Source of the DNA: Jeotgalibacillus proteolyticus
GTDB taxonomy: Bacteria; Bacillota; Bacilli; Bacillales; Jeotgalibacillaceae
Direction of reading: 5' to 3'
Assembly: GCF_002926065.1 (NCBI RefSeq)
Contig: NZ_PREZ01000004.1
Span: 310,001-374,000 of the forward strand
Length of the DNA: 64,000 bases
Shown here piece after piece: positions 43,594 to 52,155 of this stretch. The notes under the pieces were generated by a model that worked only from the letters and a program-made list of their open reading frames with translations, made no database searches and was not told where the DNA came from. Position 1 is the stretch's first letter, and every line of letters begins with the position of its first letter. The position numbers and the translations under genes were made by a program.

Positions 43594-44436
43594 TTAATTT
43601 AAAATTTTAACCTGTACTTCTTGAACACCATAATTTAGTGCCTGGTCCTGAGAAGGAATGAACAAGTCAATTTTGTTGCCTTTAATAGCTCCGCCAGTGT
43701 CTCCAGCGATTGCTTCACCATAGCCTTCAACCCATACTTTTGATCCAAGTGGAATCACGTTAGGGTCAACAGCGATAACTTTTTGGTTCGGGTTGGCACG
43801 CAGGTCAATTCCTGTTGCCGTTGTTCCTGAACAACCGTTACAATACGCTGTATAAGCGGTTGCTGTTACAGTTAATTCCTGAACAGCTTCAGCAGGTGCT
43901 TGTTCTGCCGGTGCTGACTCTGCAGGAGCTGCTGCTGTTTCTTCAGCTGGCGCTGCTGCTTCTTCAGCTGGTGCCGCCTCTTGGGCTGGTGCTGCTTCTT
44001 CGGCTGGTGCTGCTGTTTCCTGAGCTGGTGCTGCTGCTTCAGGAGCTGCTACTGCTTCCTGAGCAGTGCCGCCTGACACTACAAACTCATCACCAGGGAA
44101 GATAAGATCGCTGGATAAACCATTCCAGCTTACAAGCTGCTCTAATGTGATACCATGCGTTTTAGCAATATTGAATAATGTATCACCACTAACGACTGTA
44201 TATGTTTCTTTAACTTCTTCTTTTTTGCTAACCTTTAGTTCCTGGCTAGGATATATAATAGTAGATGATAGGCTGTTCCAGTCTTTAAGGTCTTGAACCG
44301 TGACATTGTTGGCTTGAGAAATCGCCCACAGCGTGTCTCCTTTTTGTACTGTGTGTGAAGATGATGCTGATGCCTGACCAGCTGCTCCAGCTGTCAGTGC
44401 TGCTACTGCAGTTAGTGCTACAATTTGTTTTTTCAT
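43594..44436 (-). CDS. LysM-3D domain cell wall protein (YocH-like)
   Basis: 280 aa, secreted. Signal peptide 1-24; LysM domains at about 28-70 (HTVQKGDTLWAISQANNVTV) and 76-120 (YTVVSGDTLFNIAKTHGITL). A ~60-residue linker of Ala, Glu, Pro and Gln (AAPAQETAAPAEEAAPAQ and on) leads to the 3D domain (~190-280), named for three Asp: AVDPNVIPLG, AGDTGGAIKG, NKIDLF. These proteins are MltA-like lytic transglycosylases or muralytic factors. B. subtilis yocH is a WalR target, and an exact WalR box lies upstream at 44519-44535. Confidence 0.93.
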   Translation of the reverse strand: MKKQIVALTAVAALTAGAAGQASASSSHTVQKGDTLWAISQANNVTVQDLKDWNSLSSTIIYPSQELKVSKKEEVKETYTVVSGDTLFNIAKTHGITLEQLVSWNGLSSDLIFPGDEFVVSGGTAQEAVAAPEAAAPAQETAAPAEEAAPAQEAAPAEEAAAPAEETAAAPAESAPAEQAPAEAVQELTVTATAYTAYCNGCSGTTATGIDLRANPNQKVIAVDPNVIPLGSKVWVEGYGEAIAGDTGGAIKGNKIDLFIPSQDQALNYGVQEVQVKILN

Positions 44437-44518
44437 GAAATGAAACCCTCCTTTTCACTAACAATCCCTATACTATCATCTATAGATTTCAAGAGCATAT
44501 CAAGAGAGTTAGAATGTG

Positions 44519-44535
44519 GTAACAATTAGATTACA
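44519..44535 (-). promoter_or_regulatory. WalR (YycF) box upstream of the LysM-3D gene
   Basis: Minus strand TGTAATCTAATTGTTAC, exact to TGTWAH-N5-TGTWAH, 83 bases upstream of the ATG. In B. subtilis WalR activates yocH through this motif, and this gene has the yocH architecture, so the site is well supported. It is 22 bases upstream of the serC -35, on the other strand, in a shared divergent region. Confidence 0.75.
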
Positions 44536-44556
44536 TGGTAATCTGTTTTCCCCTCA

Positions 44557-44585
44557 TTGACACATGTCCTTCATAGAACTATACT
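44557..44585 (+). promoter_or_regulatory. SigA promoter of serC-serA
   Basis: Consensus -35 TTGACA (44557-44562), 17-bp spacer, -10 TATACT (44580-44585). It lies about 66 bases before the serC start and is one of the best promoters in the window. Confidence 0.85.
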
Positions 44586-44650
44586 AATACCTATCTTTGT
44601 GAAGGAATTTTCAAAGTTTACTAGGGTTTGGAGAATATTAGAGGAGTTGA

Positions 44651-45769
44651 GTGACATTGGATCGCGTAGTAAATTTTTCCGCAGGACCTTCTGCTCTTCC
44701 GCTCGAAGTGTTGCAGCGAGCGCAGTCTGAGCTGATTAATACCCACCAATCCGGAATGTCTGTCATGGAAATGAGTCACCGTTCAAAAACATTTGAACGT
44801 ATTTTACACGAAGCAAAGGATCGCCTGAAAAAATTATTAAATATCCCCGATTCCTACAAAATTCTTTTTTTACAAGGGGGGGCTTCGTTACAATTTTCTA
44901 TGATTCCATTAAATTTATTACAAAAAGATCACGAAGCAGCCTATTTGATTACAGGATCCTGGTCTAAAAAAGCATTAGCCGAAGCGAAAAAGGTCGGAAA
45001 AACAAGAATCCTTGCTTCTTCTGAAGAAGATGCCTTCAGATCTATCCCTTCATTAACTAATGCAAGCGTGTCACCGGCAACTTCGTATATTCATGTAACA
45101 GGTAACAATACAATAGAAGGAACTAGAATTACTGAGGTTCCTAAATTCGGATCGGTCCCTGTGGTTACTGATTTATCCTCAAGTATTCTTTCTGAGAAAA
45201 TTAATGTTGAGGATTATGGCCTTATTTATGCGGGTGCGCAAAAAAATCTTGGTCCATCCGGAGTAACTTTAGCAATTATTCGCGAGGATCTTATTGGTCA
45301 AGCAGATCAGGAAATTCCCACGATGCTTGACTATGCTACCCACGCTAAGGCAAACTCTCTCTATAATACACCTCCTACTTTCGGTATCTATATGGTCGGT
45401 TTGGTGCTTGAATGGATTGAGTCACTTGGGGGTATTGAAGAAATAGAAGCACGCAATCATAAAAAAGCTTCACTTCTATATGAGGCAATCGACAGCTCGC
45501 CTTTATTTTTCTCACCTGTAAGAGAACGGGACCGCTCATTAATGAATATTCCGTTTAAAACCGAGAACAGCGAGACAGACGCAGCTTTTCTGCAATGGGC
45601 TGATTCTCAGGGACTGGTTGAATTAAAGGGGCACCGTTCCGTAGGAGGCATGCGTGCAAGCATTTATAACGCGATGCCATATGATGGCGTTGAACGACTA
45701 GTTGATGCGATGACAAAGTTTGAACAAAAAACGAATGCCACACCTGGCAGAGGAGGACTCAAACTGTGA
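44651..45769 (+). CDS. serC: Phosphoserine aminotransferase SerC
   Basis: 372 aa, PLP enzyme of serine synthesis (3-phosphohydroxypyruvate + Glu to phosphoserine). VNFSAGPSALPLEVL opens the fold; FLQGGASLQF and the Schiff-base Lys in YAGAQKNLGPSG (~197) are visible. Annotated start GTG has GAGGAG 4 nt upstream; a TTG two codons later (44657) has better spacing (10 nt) and would give MDRVVNFSAG, nearer the usual start. Its stop overlaps the serA start (GTGA). Confidence 0.95.
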   Translation: MTLDRVVNFSAGPSALPLEVLQRAQSELINTHQSGMSVMEMSHRSKTFERILHEAKDRLKKLLNIPDSYKILFLQGGASLQFSMIPLNLLQKDHEAAYLITGSWSKKALAEAKKVGKTRILASSEEDAFRSIPSLTNASVSPATSYIHVTGNNTIEGTRITEVPKFGSVPVVTDLSSSILSEKINVEDYGLIYAGAQKNLGPSGVTLAIIREDLIGQADQEIPTMLDYATHAKANSLYNTPPTFGIYMVGLVLEWIESLGGIEEIEARNHKKASLLYEAIDSSPLFFSPVRERDRSLMNIPFKTENSETDAAFLQWADSQGLVELKGHRSVGGMRASIYNAMPYDGVERLVDAMTKFEQKTNATPGRGGLKL

Positions 45770-46950
45770 CCTATCAGATCCAGACCTATAACCAGATTGC
45801 TGAAGCAGGACTTTCCTTATTTGAAGACTCATATACCATCAATAGCGCCGAATCACCGGATGCTATTTTACTTAGAAGCCACTCTTTACACGATCAGGCA
45901 ATTAATGATTCGGTTAAAGCTATCGCAAGAGCCGGTGCAGGCACTAACAATATTCCATTAGAAGATTGTACGTCCAAAGGAATTGTTGTGTTTAATACAC
46001 CTGGTGCAAATGCCAATGCGGTTAAGGAACTGGTACTTTCCTGTCTGATAGCCAGTGCAAGAAATCTGTTTGATGCGATTCATTGGACGAACTCATTAGA
46101 AGGCACCGCTAATGTAGCAGGTCAAGTAGAAGCGAATAAGAAGGCTTTTATTGGTCATGAAATCAGCGGGAAAAAGCTCGGGGTTATAGGACTCGGCAAT
46201 ATTGGGTCCATCGTGGCTAATGATGCACTTGCACTTGATATGGATGTTATGGCATACGATCCTTTTGTTTCAGTTGATGTAGCCTGGACGATTTCACGAA
46301 ATGTACAGCGGGTTCATAATCTTGAGGAATTACTTTTTGCCTGTGATTATATTTCCATTCATGTGCCCTTATCTGAAAAAACGACTGGCTTTATTGATGC
46401 AAAAGCCTTCCGTGCGATGAAAAAGGGAATTCATTTTATCAACTTTGCACGGGGTGAGCTTGTTGACGAACAAGCTTTAACGGAGGCTTTAGCAGATGGC
46501 ACCGTCGGTAAATACATTACCGATTTCCCGAATGATCATCTATTTGGTGTTGAAAACGTCGTAGCAATCCCCCATCTTGGCGCTTCAACAACAGAATCTG
46601 AAGAAAATTGTGCAGTAATGGCAGCAAGACAGCTTAAAGTATTTCTTGAAACGGGAAATATACGAAATTCTGTTAATCTGCCGAATGTCAGCCTTCCATT
46701 GACATCACCGGGGAGACTAACCATTATGCACAAAAACATCCCAAACATGGTTGGCCAATTCTCCACCCTCCTTGCAGAGCGGGAGTTCAATATTGCTGAT
46801 ATGTTAAACCGCAGCCGGGGTGAGTGGGCATACACAATGATTGACATTGATAACAAGCTTTCTGAGGAGCACGAGACAGATATCCTGAATCGGCTTCAAA
46901 AAATAGAAGGTGTTGTGAAGGTACGGCATATTTCAAACGGCTGGCAGTAA
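45766..46950 (+). CDS. serA: D-3-phosphoglycerate dehydrogenase SerA
   Basis: 394 aa. First step of serine synthesis. N-terminal substrate part, then NAD Rossmann motif GVIGLGNIGSIVA (~145), catalytic Arg in FARGELVDE, Glu, and His in AIPHLGAST (~267). A C-terminal ACT-type domain (~315-394: MVGQFSTLLAEREFNIADML) may sense serine. Shorter than B. subtilis SerA (525 aa) because the intervening ASB domain is missing, as in the short PGDH type. GTG start overlaps serC stop; AGGAGG lies 9 nt before it. Confidence 0.94.
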   Translation: MTYQIQTYNQIAEAGLSLFEDSYTINSAESPDAILLRSHSLHDQAINDSVKAIARAGAGTNNIPLEDCTSKGIVVFNTPGANANAVKELVLSCLIASARNLFDAIHWTNSLEGTANVAGQVEANKKAFIGHEISGKKLGVIGLGNIGSIVANDALALDMDVMAYDPFVSVDVAWTISRNVQRVHNLEELLFACDYISIHVPLSEKTTGFIDAKAFRAMKKGIHFINFARGELVDEQALTEALADGTVGKYITDFPNDHLFGVENVVAIPHLGASTTESEENCAVMAARQLKVFLETGNIRNSVNLPNVSLPLTSPGRLTIMHKNIPNMVGQFSTLLAEREFNIADMLNRSRGEWAYTMIDIDNKLSEEHETDILNRLQKIEGVVKVRHISNGWQ

Positions 46951-47017
46951 AAATTGCTATGTAAAATGGTTTGTCATGGATTTTCGTTATAAAAAAAGTT
47001 ATAGTAGATATATACGT
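46951..47017. other. Region between serA and the toxin locus
   Basis: Short AT-rich stretch with GTTATAGTAGATATATACG near 46998-47016. It could hold the antitoxin promoter, but no clear -35 is at the right distance. Confidence 0.3.
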
Positions 47018-47042
47018 GAAAAATGAGGGGTATGTGTACCCC
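47018..47042 (-). terminator. Terminator of the toxin mRNA
   Basis: Minus strand: GGGGTA-CACA-TACCCC hairpin (47042-47027) followed by TCATTTTTC. It lies about 86 bases past the toxin stop, so the toxin mRNA would extend through the antisense RNA region. Confidence 0.7.
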
Positions 47043-47141
47043 CCACTTCCGCAGCAGCATTTAATAAAACGGCTGACTCGGAATCAGATTATTGGGAAAT
47101 AACCGTAATCCTTGCCAGGGGGGACGGTTATTTCTTTTTTT
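47027..47141 (+). ncRNA. Candidate antisense antitoxin RNA (RatA-like)
   Basis: Plus-strand stretch with three pairings: GGGGTA/TACCCC, CTGA/TCAG around ACTCGGAATC, and the closing AAATAACCGT / ACGGTTATTT stem followed by CTTTTTTT (47097-47141). The last overlaps the toxin stop codon and is a good plus-strand terminator. The RNA would be complementary to the 3' part of the toxin mRNA for about 100 bases, as RatA is to txpA. The exact 5' end and promoter are not visible. Confidence 0.6.
47097..47141 (+). terminator. Terminator of the antitoxin RNA
   Basis: Ten-base stem AAATAACCGT / ACGGTTATTT with 17-nt loop, then C and seven T residues. No equivalent T run on the minus strand, so it acts on plus-strand RNA. 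Confidence 0.82.
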
Positions 47142-47232
47142 GGTTGATGATTAATGTCACGACCAGTGTAAGGACACTGATTGCAATGATGCTGTATTGT
47201 CCCACGATACTCACAGCTTCATATACTGTCAC
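47128..47232 (-). CDS. Holin-like type I toxin (34 aa)
   Basis: GTG at 47232 to TAA at 47128-47130. GGAGG lies 8 nt upstream, within a double GGAGG cluster. The peptide starts MTVYEAVSIVGQYSII, has one hydrophobic helix (IIAISVLTLVVTLII) and ends NQKKK. MTVYEA, one membrane helix and a Lys tail are the hallmark of the putative holin-like toxins related to TxpA and BsrG. It would insert in the membrane when not repressed by the antisense RNA at 47027-47141. A LexA-type palindrome overlaps its promoter. Confidence 0.83.
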   Translation of the reverse strand: MTVYEAVSIVGQYSIIAISVLTLVVTLIINQKKK

Positions 47233-47286
47233 CCATACCACCTCCCTCCTTGGGAAGTAGCCTACCGCTTTTTCTGCTGCACATTC

Positions 47287-47314
47287 ATTATATCATTTTT
47301 CGAACATATGTTCT
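47287..47314 (-). promoter_or_regulatory. Toxin promoter with LexA/DinR-type palindrome
   Basis: Minus-strand -10 TATAAT at 47292-47287. CGAACATATGTTCT at 47301-47314 fits the Bacillus LexA consensus CGAACRNRYGTTYC at 13 of 14 positions and contains the perfect GAAC-N4-GTTC palindrome. It would cover the -35 region, so bound LexA should block transcription. LexA binding is inferred from the motif. Confidence 0.6.
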
Positions 47315-47536
47315 ATTATAGGTTGAAAAATGTACCATTTCACTTCATTGTATCCAGAATTAATTACTTAACCGAGTAAATTTTCCTATAAAATTCATTA
47401 TCTAAGGGCTGTAAAACACCTAGAAAAAAGATTTTATTGTCTATTAATTCTTAAATTTTTATTTTGTGTTATTCCTTTTTCAAGTGCTACATGCTATCTT
47501 TATTAATAGATATTTCTGAAATGAGGGACAGAATGA
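47315..47536. other. Gap before the second LCP gene
   Basis: AT-rich, no gene or structured element that I can support. A weak -10-like TGCTATCTT near 47491-47499 might serve the LCP gene. Confidence 0.3.
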
Positions 47537-48466
47537 ATGAATAGAAAAAGTCGAAAAAAGAAAAAGAAATGGCTAAAATGGGTGCTGATCTCGTTCTCCA
47601 TCCTGTTTGTAGGTCTTGCAATTTATCTTTTTACCATTTATCAATCATTAAACAGCGCCACTGACAAAATGCACAATCCTATAGACCGTGACATTTCTAC
47701 CAAAAGAAGTGAACAGGTGAACTTTAATGAAAAAGATCCGTTCTCTGTACTGGTGCTTGGCGTCGATGAACGTGAGGACGATGCCGGCCGTTCCGATACT
47801 ATGATCGTCATGACGGTTAATCCTAATGAAGAGTCTACTAAGCTATTAAGCATCCCCCGTGATACATTAACTGAGATCGTTGGCAGAGGTACGCAGGATA
47901 AAATTAATCACGCCTATGCATTCGGCGGTATCCCGATGACAATGGATACAGTAGAAAACCTGCTTGATATTCCGATTGATTATTATCTGCAGGTAAATAT
48001 GGAAGGCTTTGAAGATATTGTGGACGCAGTTGGCGGAGTTTCTGTGGATAATAATTTTTCATTTGATTCTGGAGGGTACTCCTTCCCAGAAGGCGAGCTT
48101 AAACTGGACGGCCATGAAGCCCTTGCCTACTCACGAATGCGTTATGAAGATCCTAACGGAGACTTTGGCCGTCAGGAGCGTCAGCGCAAGATAATTCAGG
48201 GTGTAGTCAGAGAAGGTGCCAGCCTGAATTCTCTTTGGAATTTCAGCAATATTTTTGATGCGCTTGGCAACAATATTAAAACAAATCTAACCTTTAAACA
48301 GATGGTTGATATTCAAAGTGAATACCGGTCTGCAGCTTCTAATTTCGAACAGACTTCTATTCAAAATGGATCTGGCGAGCGGATTGACGGAATTTATTAT
48401 TATGTTGTACCAGCAGAAGAATTAACAGCAGTTCAAACAGCATTAAAAGAGCATTTAGATATTTAA
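47537..48466 (+). CDS. LytR-CpsA-Psr (LCP) family ligase, second copy
   Basis: 309 aa. Very basic N-terminus (NRKSRKKKKKWLKW), one membrane anchor (~16-36), then the LCP domain: FSVLVLGVDEREDDAGRSDT, LLSIPRDTLTEI, DKINHAYAFGG, AYSRMRYEDPNGDFGRQERQ with the conserved Arg pair. TagU/TagT-like ligase linking polymers to peptidoglycan. Shares the overall plan of the 404 gene but is shorter in the N-terminal extracellular part. Having two paralogs fits two polymers (teichoic acid and pyruvylated polymer). Bidirectional terminator follows. Confidence 0.94.
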   Translation: MNRKSRKKKKKWLKWVLISFSILFVGLAIYLFTIYQSLNSATDKMHNPIDRDISTKRSEQVNFNEKDPFSVLVLGVDEREDDAGRSDTMIVMTVNPNEESTKLLSIPRDTLTEIVGRGTQDKINHAYAFGGIPMTMDTVENLLDIPIDYYLQVNMEGFEDIVDAVGGVSVDNNFSFDSGGYSFPEGELKLDGHEALAYSRMRYEDPNGDFGRQERQRKIIQGVVREGASLNSLWNFSNIFDALGNNIKTNLTFKQMVDIQSEYRSAASNFEQTSIQNGSGERIDGIYYYVVPAEELTAVQTALKEHLDI

Positions 48467-48471
48467 ATGAT

Positions 48472-48510
48472 AAAGCCCCAGCTGCATTTTTTTCAGCTGG
48501 GGCTTTTTTT
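48472..48510. terminator. Bidirectional terminator
   Basis: Stem AAAGCCCCAGCTG / CAGCTGGGGCTTT with T tract on both strands, between the LCP gene (plus) and the 48509 gene (minus); it overlaps the last base pair of the latter's end. Confidence 0.9.
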
Positions 48511-49396
48511 ATTTTGCTTTCAGCACACGAACTTCAATATGGTTTTTTCCTTCTTCAGTAAGCTTATAATAAATTTTATTATTGAGCTTTACTTTCTTTA
48601 CCAGCGGTCTTGCCCTGCTCAATGTCGTTTGCACGGAGCGCGGTGCACCTTTGTAGCAGTTTAAATGCACAAGAATTTGATAAATCATAAGTGCTCGTAT
48701 TTGTTTTGAGATACCTTTTTTTAATAAGTAATAAATAATGAGCAGTACCTGGTCTTCAAAGTTTTTTGTTTTCTTTATTTTTTCGTATTCGACAGAGGAG
48801 ATCTCCTGCAAAAACTTCTCTACCTTACTTTTCTGTTCCTCGGTTTCATAATAAATCTCACTATCTTCTTTTCTCGATTTTTGGCTGTAGCTTATTCGAT
48901 CATCAATATGCTTTGTGCCCAGCGATGTGATTTCATAAGTCTGCTGACTGTCAGAGGTACCGATCAATTGAAGGAAGCCTTTATTAACACATTGAAAAAT
49001 AGATAAGTGGACATTTCCCGGAGGTGTAAGCGACGAAGTCAGATAAAGGCCGCTAATCGCTTTCGCAGTTACAAGTAATTCCTTTTGATAATGTGTTAAA
49101 AAATAAATAAAAGTCAAAACGACCAGCCACTCGGAAGTTGGTTCAACATCATCTAAAAGCGCTTTTAATTTCTTTGCTTCAGCTTCTTCTTCAAATTTAT
49201 CGGAGGGTTCGTTTTTAGCAGGAGAATATGTATTAAGTTGAATCTTAAGTTCTTTATCAGTCTGGACCTCTCCCTTTTCTTCCTGCAGGTCCTGTAAAAG
49301 CTTTTTCACATGATGTTCAATCACATAAGGTGTGCCTTTTACCGAATATTTTTCATCTAAATAATGGACTGTAAGAAGAAACTCTTGATCTTTCAA
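48509..49396 (-). CDS. Hypothetical protein with winged-helix-like segments
   Basis: 295 aa, not recognised. No signal or membrane helix. The middle (EWLVVLTFIYFLTHYQKELLVTAKAIS) and the C-terminal part (PRSVQTTLSRARPLVKKVKLNNKIYYKLTEEGKNHI, read in two pieces) have the spacing of winged-helix domains, with YYKLTEEG as a typical wing-strand. It may bind DNA or RNA, or be a regulator. It stands alone between two terminators. Confidence 0.7.
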   Translation of the reverse strand: MKDQEFLLTVHYLDEKYSVKGTPYVIEHHVKKLLQDLQEEKGEVQTDKELKIQLNTYSPAKNEPSDKFEEEAEAKKLKALLDDVEPTSEWLVVLTFIYFLTHYQKELLVTAKAISGLYLTSSLTPPGNVHLSIFQCVNKGFLQLIGTSDSQQTYEITSLGTKHIDDRISYSQKSRKEDSEIYYETEEQKSKVEKFLQEISSVEYEKIKKTKNFEDQVLLIIYYLLKKGISKQIRALMIYQILVHLNCYKGAPRSVQTTLSRARPLVKKVKLNNKIYYKLTEEGKNHIEVRVLKAK

Positions 49397-49511
49397 AAAG
49401 CCGCCTCCTTTTTACTACATTTTTACCTATAAAAGGGATTAGTGCAATAACTTTCATCAGATCTCTTTATTATATCATAAAAGACCTATTCGACCATTGT
49501 CGAGTAAAAGC

Positions 49512-50741
49512 CTAAAACGACCTTCTCCTTCTTAACAGCCCGAGGAAGAAAACAGCTGCAGCCATCACCGCGGCCATAAACATCCAAGACGCAGTAAAGC
49601 TTTGGTTAAGATCAGCTATCCAGCCAAAAACAGGCGGAATAATAATGACACCCATTGAACCAATGGTTAGACTGAATCCGCTCGCAAGCCCCGCTGTCTG
49701 AGGAGGAGTGAGTTCAGTAGCGATATTCATCCACAACCCATTAAAGCCAGAGACGGCAAAACCCAGAAGAAAAATGACCACAGCAAGCACCCATACAGGC
49801 GTTTCCGGTGTCAATAGGAGCATGGATAACGAACCGGCAAACGCCATCAGAGTAAGAATAAACATAACAGGAGCGCGCCTGCCTCCAAAAAATTTATCAC
49901 TTACTGTGCCCCAAACAATTCTTCCGAACGATCCACCCGCTTCCGAGAGAACAAACATTGTCCCTGCTATTCCTAGTCCAAATAAAAGCTCATTTCCTAC
50001 ATAAAATAAAATGTACACATTCAAACTCATCTGGGAGCCATTGATAATAAAGGCAACGATACTGATGAGAACGAGCGAGCGGGATTTAGCCACTTCCATA
50101 ATCTGATGAAGAATAGACGCCGGCTCACTTACGCTCTCTTTTTTTTGAAGCGGATTTTCTTTGTAGTTTAAATAGGAGAGAGCTCCTGCCCCAATTAATA
50201 CCAGGCAGGCCGCTAAAAGTGCCGGCCGCCAGCCCCATACAGCTGCTAATGGCAGCAGGGCAGCGGCCGCAAGCGCAGAGCCAAGAGTAATGCCCATTTG
50301 CTTAATTCCCATTGCCGTTCCACGCTGTCTTTGGGGAAACCAATATAAAATACCTCTATTCGTTACCGGATGCATGGTTCCATATGCCATCCCCCCAATA
50401 ACAATACAAAGCAAAATAACAAAATAGGATGAAAATAGTGATGCCGCAGAGTATGAAAGTCCTAATAAAAGACAGACAATGAAAAGCAGCTTTTTAGTTC
50501 CCATTTTATCGACAAGGAGTCCGGAGGGGATACTGACAAGCATTTGTCCGGCAAAAAGTGCGGATGGAAGAAGTCCGACCTGAGCGTTAGTCAAGGTTAA
50601 ATCCTCTGCAATTAACGGAGATAGCGGAGCTACGCCTCTTCCTACTAATGCTACTAAAATTTGAGCCATAAGCAGCCACCCGAGCATTTGCCACCCCAAC
50701 CTGGAATGATACCGGCTGTCAGGTAATATGGCATTATTCAT
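49512..50741 (-). CDS. MFS transporter
   Basis: 409 aa, 12 membrane helices. Motif A-like GLLVDKMGTKK between helices 2 and 3, and GRIVWGTVSDKFFGGRR in the second half. Resembles the family of small-acid/antiporter-type transporters found near amidohydrolases. The next gene on the plus strand (51034) is an M20 hydrolase, suggesting a shared substrate, but the substrate is not readable. Confidence 0.85.
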   Translation of the reverse strand: MNNAILPDSRYHSRLGWQMLGWLLMAQILVALVGRGVAPLSPLIAEDLTLTNAQVGLLPSALFAGQMLVSIPSGLLVDKMGTKKLLFIVCLLLGLSYSAASLFSSYFVILLCIVIGGMAYGTMHPVTNRGILYWFPQRQRGTAMGIKQMGITLGSALAAAALLPLAAVWGWRPALLAACLVLIGAGALSYLNYKENPLQKKESVSEPASILHQIMEVAKSRSLVLISIVAFIINGSQMSLNVYILFYVGNELLFGLGIAGTMFVLSEAGGSFGRIVWGTVSDKFFGGRRAPVMFILTLMAFAGSLSMLLLTPETPVWVLAVVIFLLGFAVSGFNGLWMNIATELTPPQTAGLASGFSLTIGSMGVIIIPPVFGWIADLNQSFTASWMFMAAVMAAAVFFLGLLRRRRSF

Positions 50742-51033
50742 CCGTAATCAACACCTATAAGTTTATTTTTCATCTTTTCTATATCTACTTTACTACCACT
50801 TTCCATTGAAGTAAAACCGATCAAATGTATTCCCCCCCATTTTCTAACCATTATTCAAAATGTGGACTTACCTGCTATACTAGTAATATTGGGAATACTA
50901 CTAAATTTTTACTAAGGTAATTTTTTTCACTGAATCCGTGCTCCTGGCTCTACTTGCTTGCCGGCTTGCATACTCTTCTTGCTTATATTGCAGCTTTCTT
51001 TTTTCTTATCAACACATGAAGGGAGAATATTCA

Positions 51034-52128
51034 ATGGAACTCTTGGAAATCTTTGAAAAACTGCACTCAATTCCTGAAATTAGCTGGGAGGAAAAGAATA
51101 CGACTGAATATATTGAAGCGTTTCTGAAGGAGCATGACATTTATGTAGAGCGGTTCACCGACCATACGGGTCTCATTGCAGAAGTAGGATCGGGAAAACC
51201 GGTTGTCGGCATCCGTGCAGACATCAATGCACTTTTCCAGGAATTAAACGGTAAAATGCAGGCTAATCATTCCTGCGGCCACGATGCACATATGACCATC
51301 GCTATTGGTGTACTTCTTAATCTTAAGCGGATAGAAACAAGTCTACAGGGAACGGTGCGTTGTTTATTTCAGCCTGCTGAAGAACAGGGAAACGGTTCCC
51401 TGTCAGTCGTAAAAACAGGATTTGTAGATGATATGGATTATTTATTTGGGGTACACTTGAGACCAAAGGATGAACTGGAGATTGGTAAAGCAGCACCATC
51501 GCTTCGCCATGGCGCTGCAATTTTTTACAAGGGTAAAATAATAGGAGATGATGCACACGGAGCACGCCCGCAATGCACAGTGAATGCAATTGATATTGGA
51601 ATGGCTTTAAATTCGTATATCAACCAGCTAAGTCTCTCACCCATGCTCCCGCATTCCATCAAAATGACAAGGTTCAGTGCAGGCAGTAAAAATCCGAATA
51701 TCATACCCGGGTCTGCTGAATTCAGCCTGGATCTCCGCGCCCAGACAAATCACGGCTTAACCTCGTTAAAGGAGCTGGCTCAAAAAAAATTAGATTCTAT
51801 TGAGACACTATATGGGGTAAAAATAGAAGGGTCATGGATTGACTATACTCCTGGAGCAGAGGTTTCAAGGGAAGCTGAGGAAATACTGTCAGCTGCAATT
51901 CGGGAAATTAGAGGCGAAGAGAATTTAGCTGAGCCAATTACAACTCCCGGCAGTGATGATTTTCATTTCTATACTATTGAAAGAACTAATTTAAAAGCAG
52001 CAATGCTTGCACTAGGGGCTGACCTTACTCCTGGTCTGCATCATCCAAGCATGACCTTCGATCAATCGTGTTTGCTTCATGGAGTAGACATATTGACTGA
52101 CGCTGTAAAAAGAGCTCTCAACCAATAA
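51034..52128 (+). CDS. M20 family amidohydrolase
   Basis: About 364 aa from the ATG at 51034 (GGGAG 8 nt upstream); an in-frame extension from 50938 has no site. M20D-type: VGIRADINALFQE, NHSCGHDAHMTIAIG for the metal site, FQPAEEQGNGSL, DDAHGARPQ for the lid domain with the catalytic residues, and GSDDFHFYTIERT. The usual MHACGHD is changed to HSCGHD, and the DALP motif is DINALFQ; function remains plausible. Cleaves N-acyl or peptide bonds in amino acid derivatives. Terminator at 52130-52155. Confidence 0.88.
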   Translation: MELLEIFEKLHSIPEISWEEKNTTEYIEAFLKEHDIYVERFTDHTGLIAEVGSGKPVVGIRADINALFQELNGKMQANHSCGHDAHMTIAIGVLLNLKRIETSLQGTVRCLFQPAEEQGNGSLSVVKTGFVDDMDYLFGVHLRPKDELEIGKAAPSLRHGAAIFYKGKIIGDDAHGARPQCTVNAIDIGMALNSYINQLSLSPMLPHSIKMTRFSAGSKNPNIIPGSAEFSLDLRAQTNHGLTSLKELAQKKLDSIETLYGVKIEGSWIDYTPGAEVSREAEEILSAAIREIRGEENLAEPITTPGSDDFHFYTIERTNLKAAMLALGADLTPGLHHPSMTFDQSCLLHGVDILTDAVKRALNQ

Positions 52129-52129
52129 A

Positions 52130-52155
52130 AAAACGGGAAAGGTTTTCCCGTTTTA
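52130..52155. terminator. Bidirectional terminator
   Basis: AAAACGGGAAA / TTTTCCCGTTTT stem with flanking A and T tracts, between convergent genes; the minus-strand side overlaps the stop of the VanZ gene. Confidence 0.88.

Noticed and set aside
43815-44105. Leucine-rich plus-strand frame
   Set aside because: It is the complement of the Ala/Glu/Pro linker repeats of the LysM-3D gene and has no independent support.
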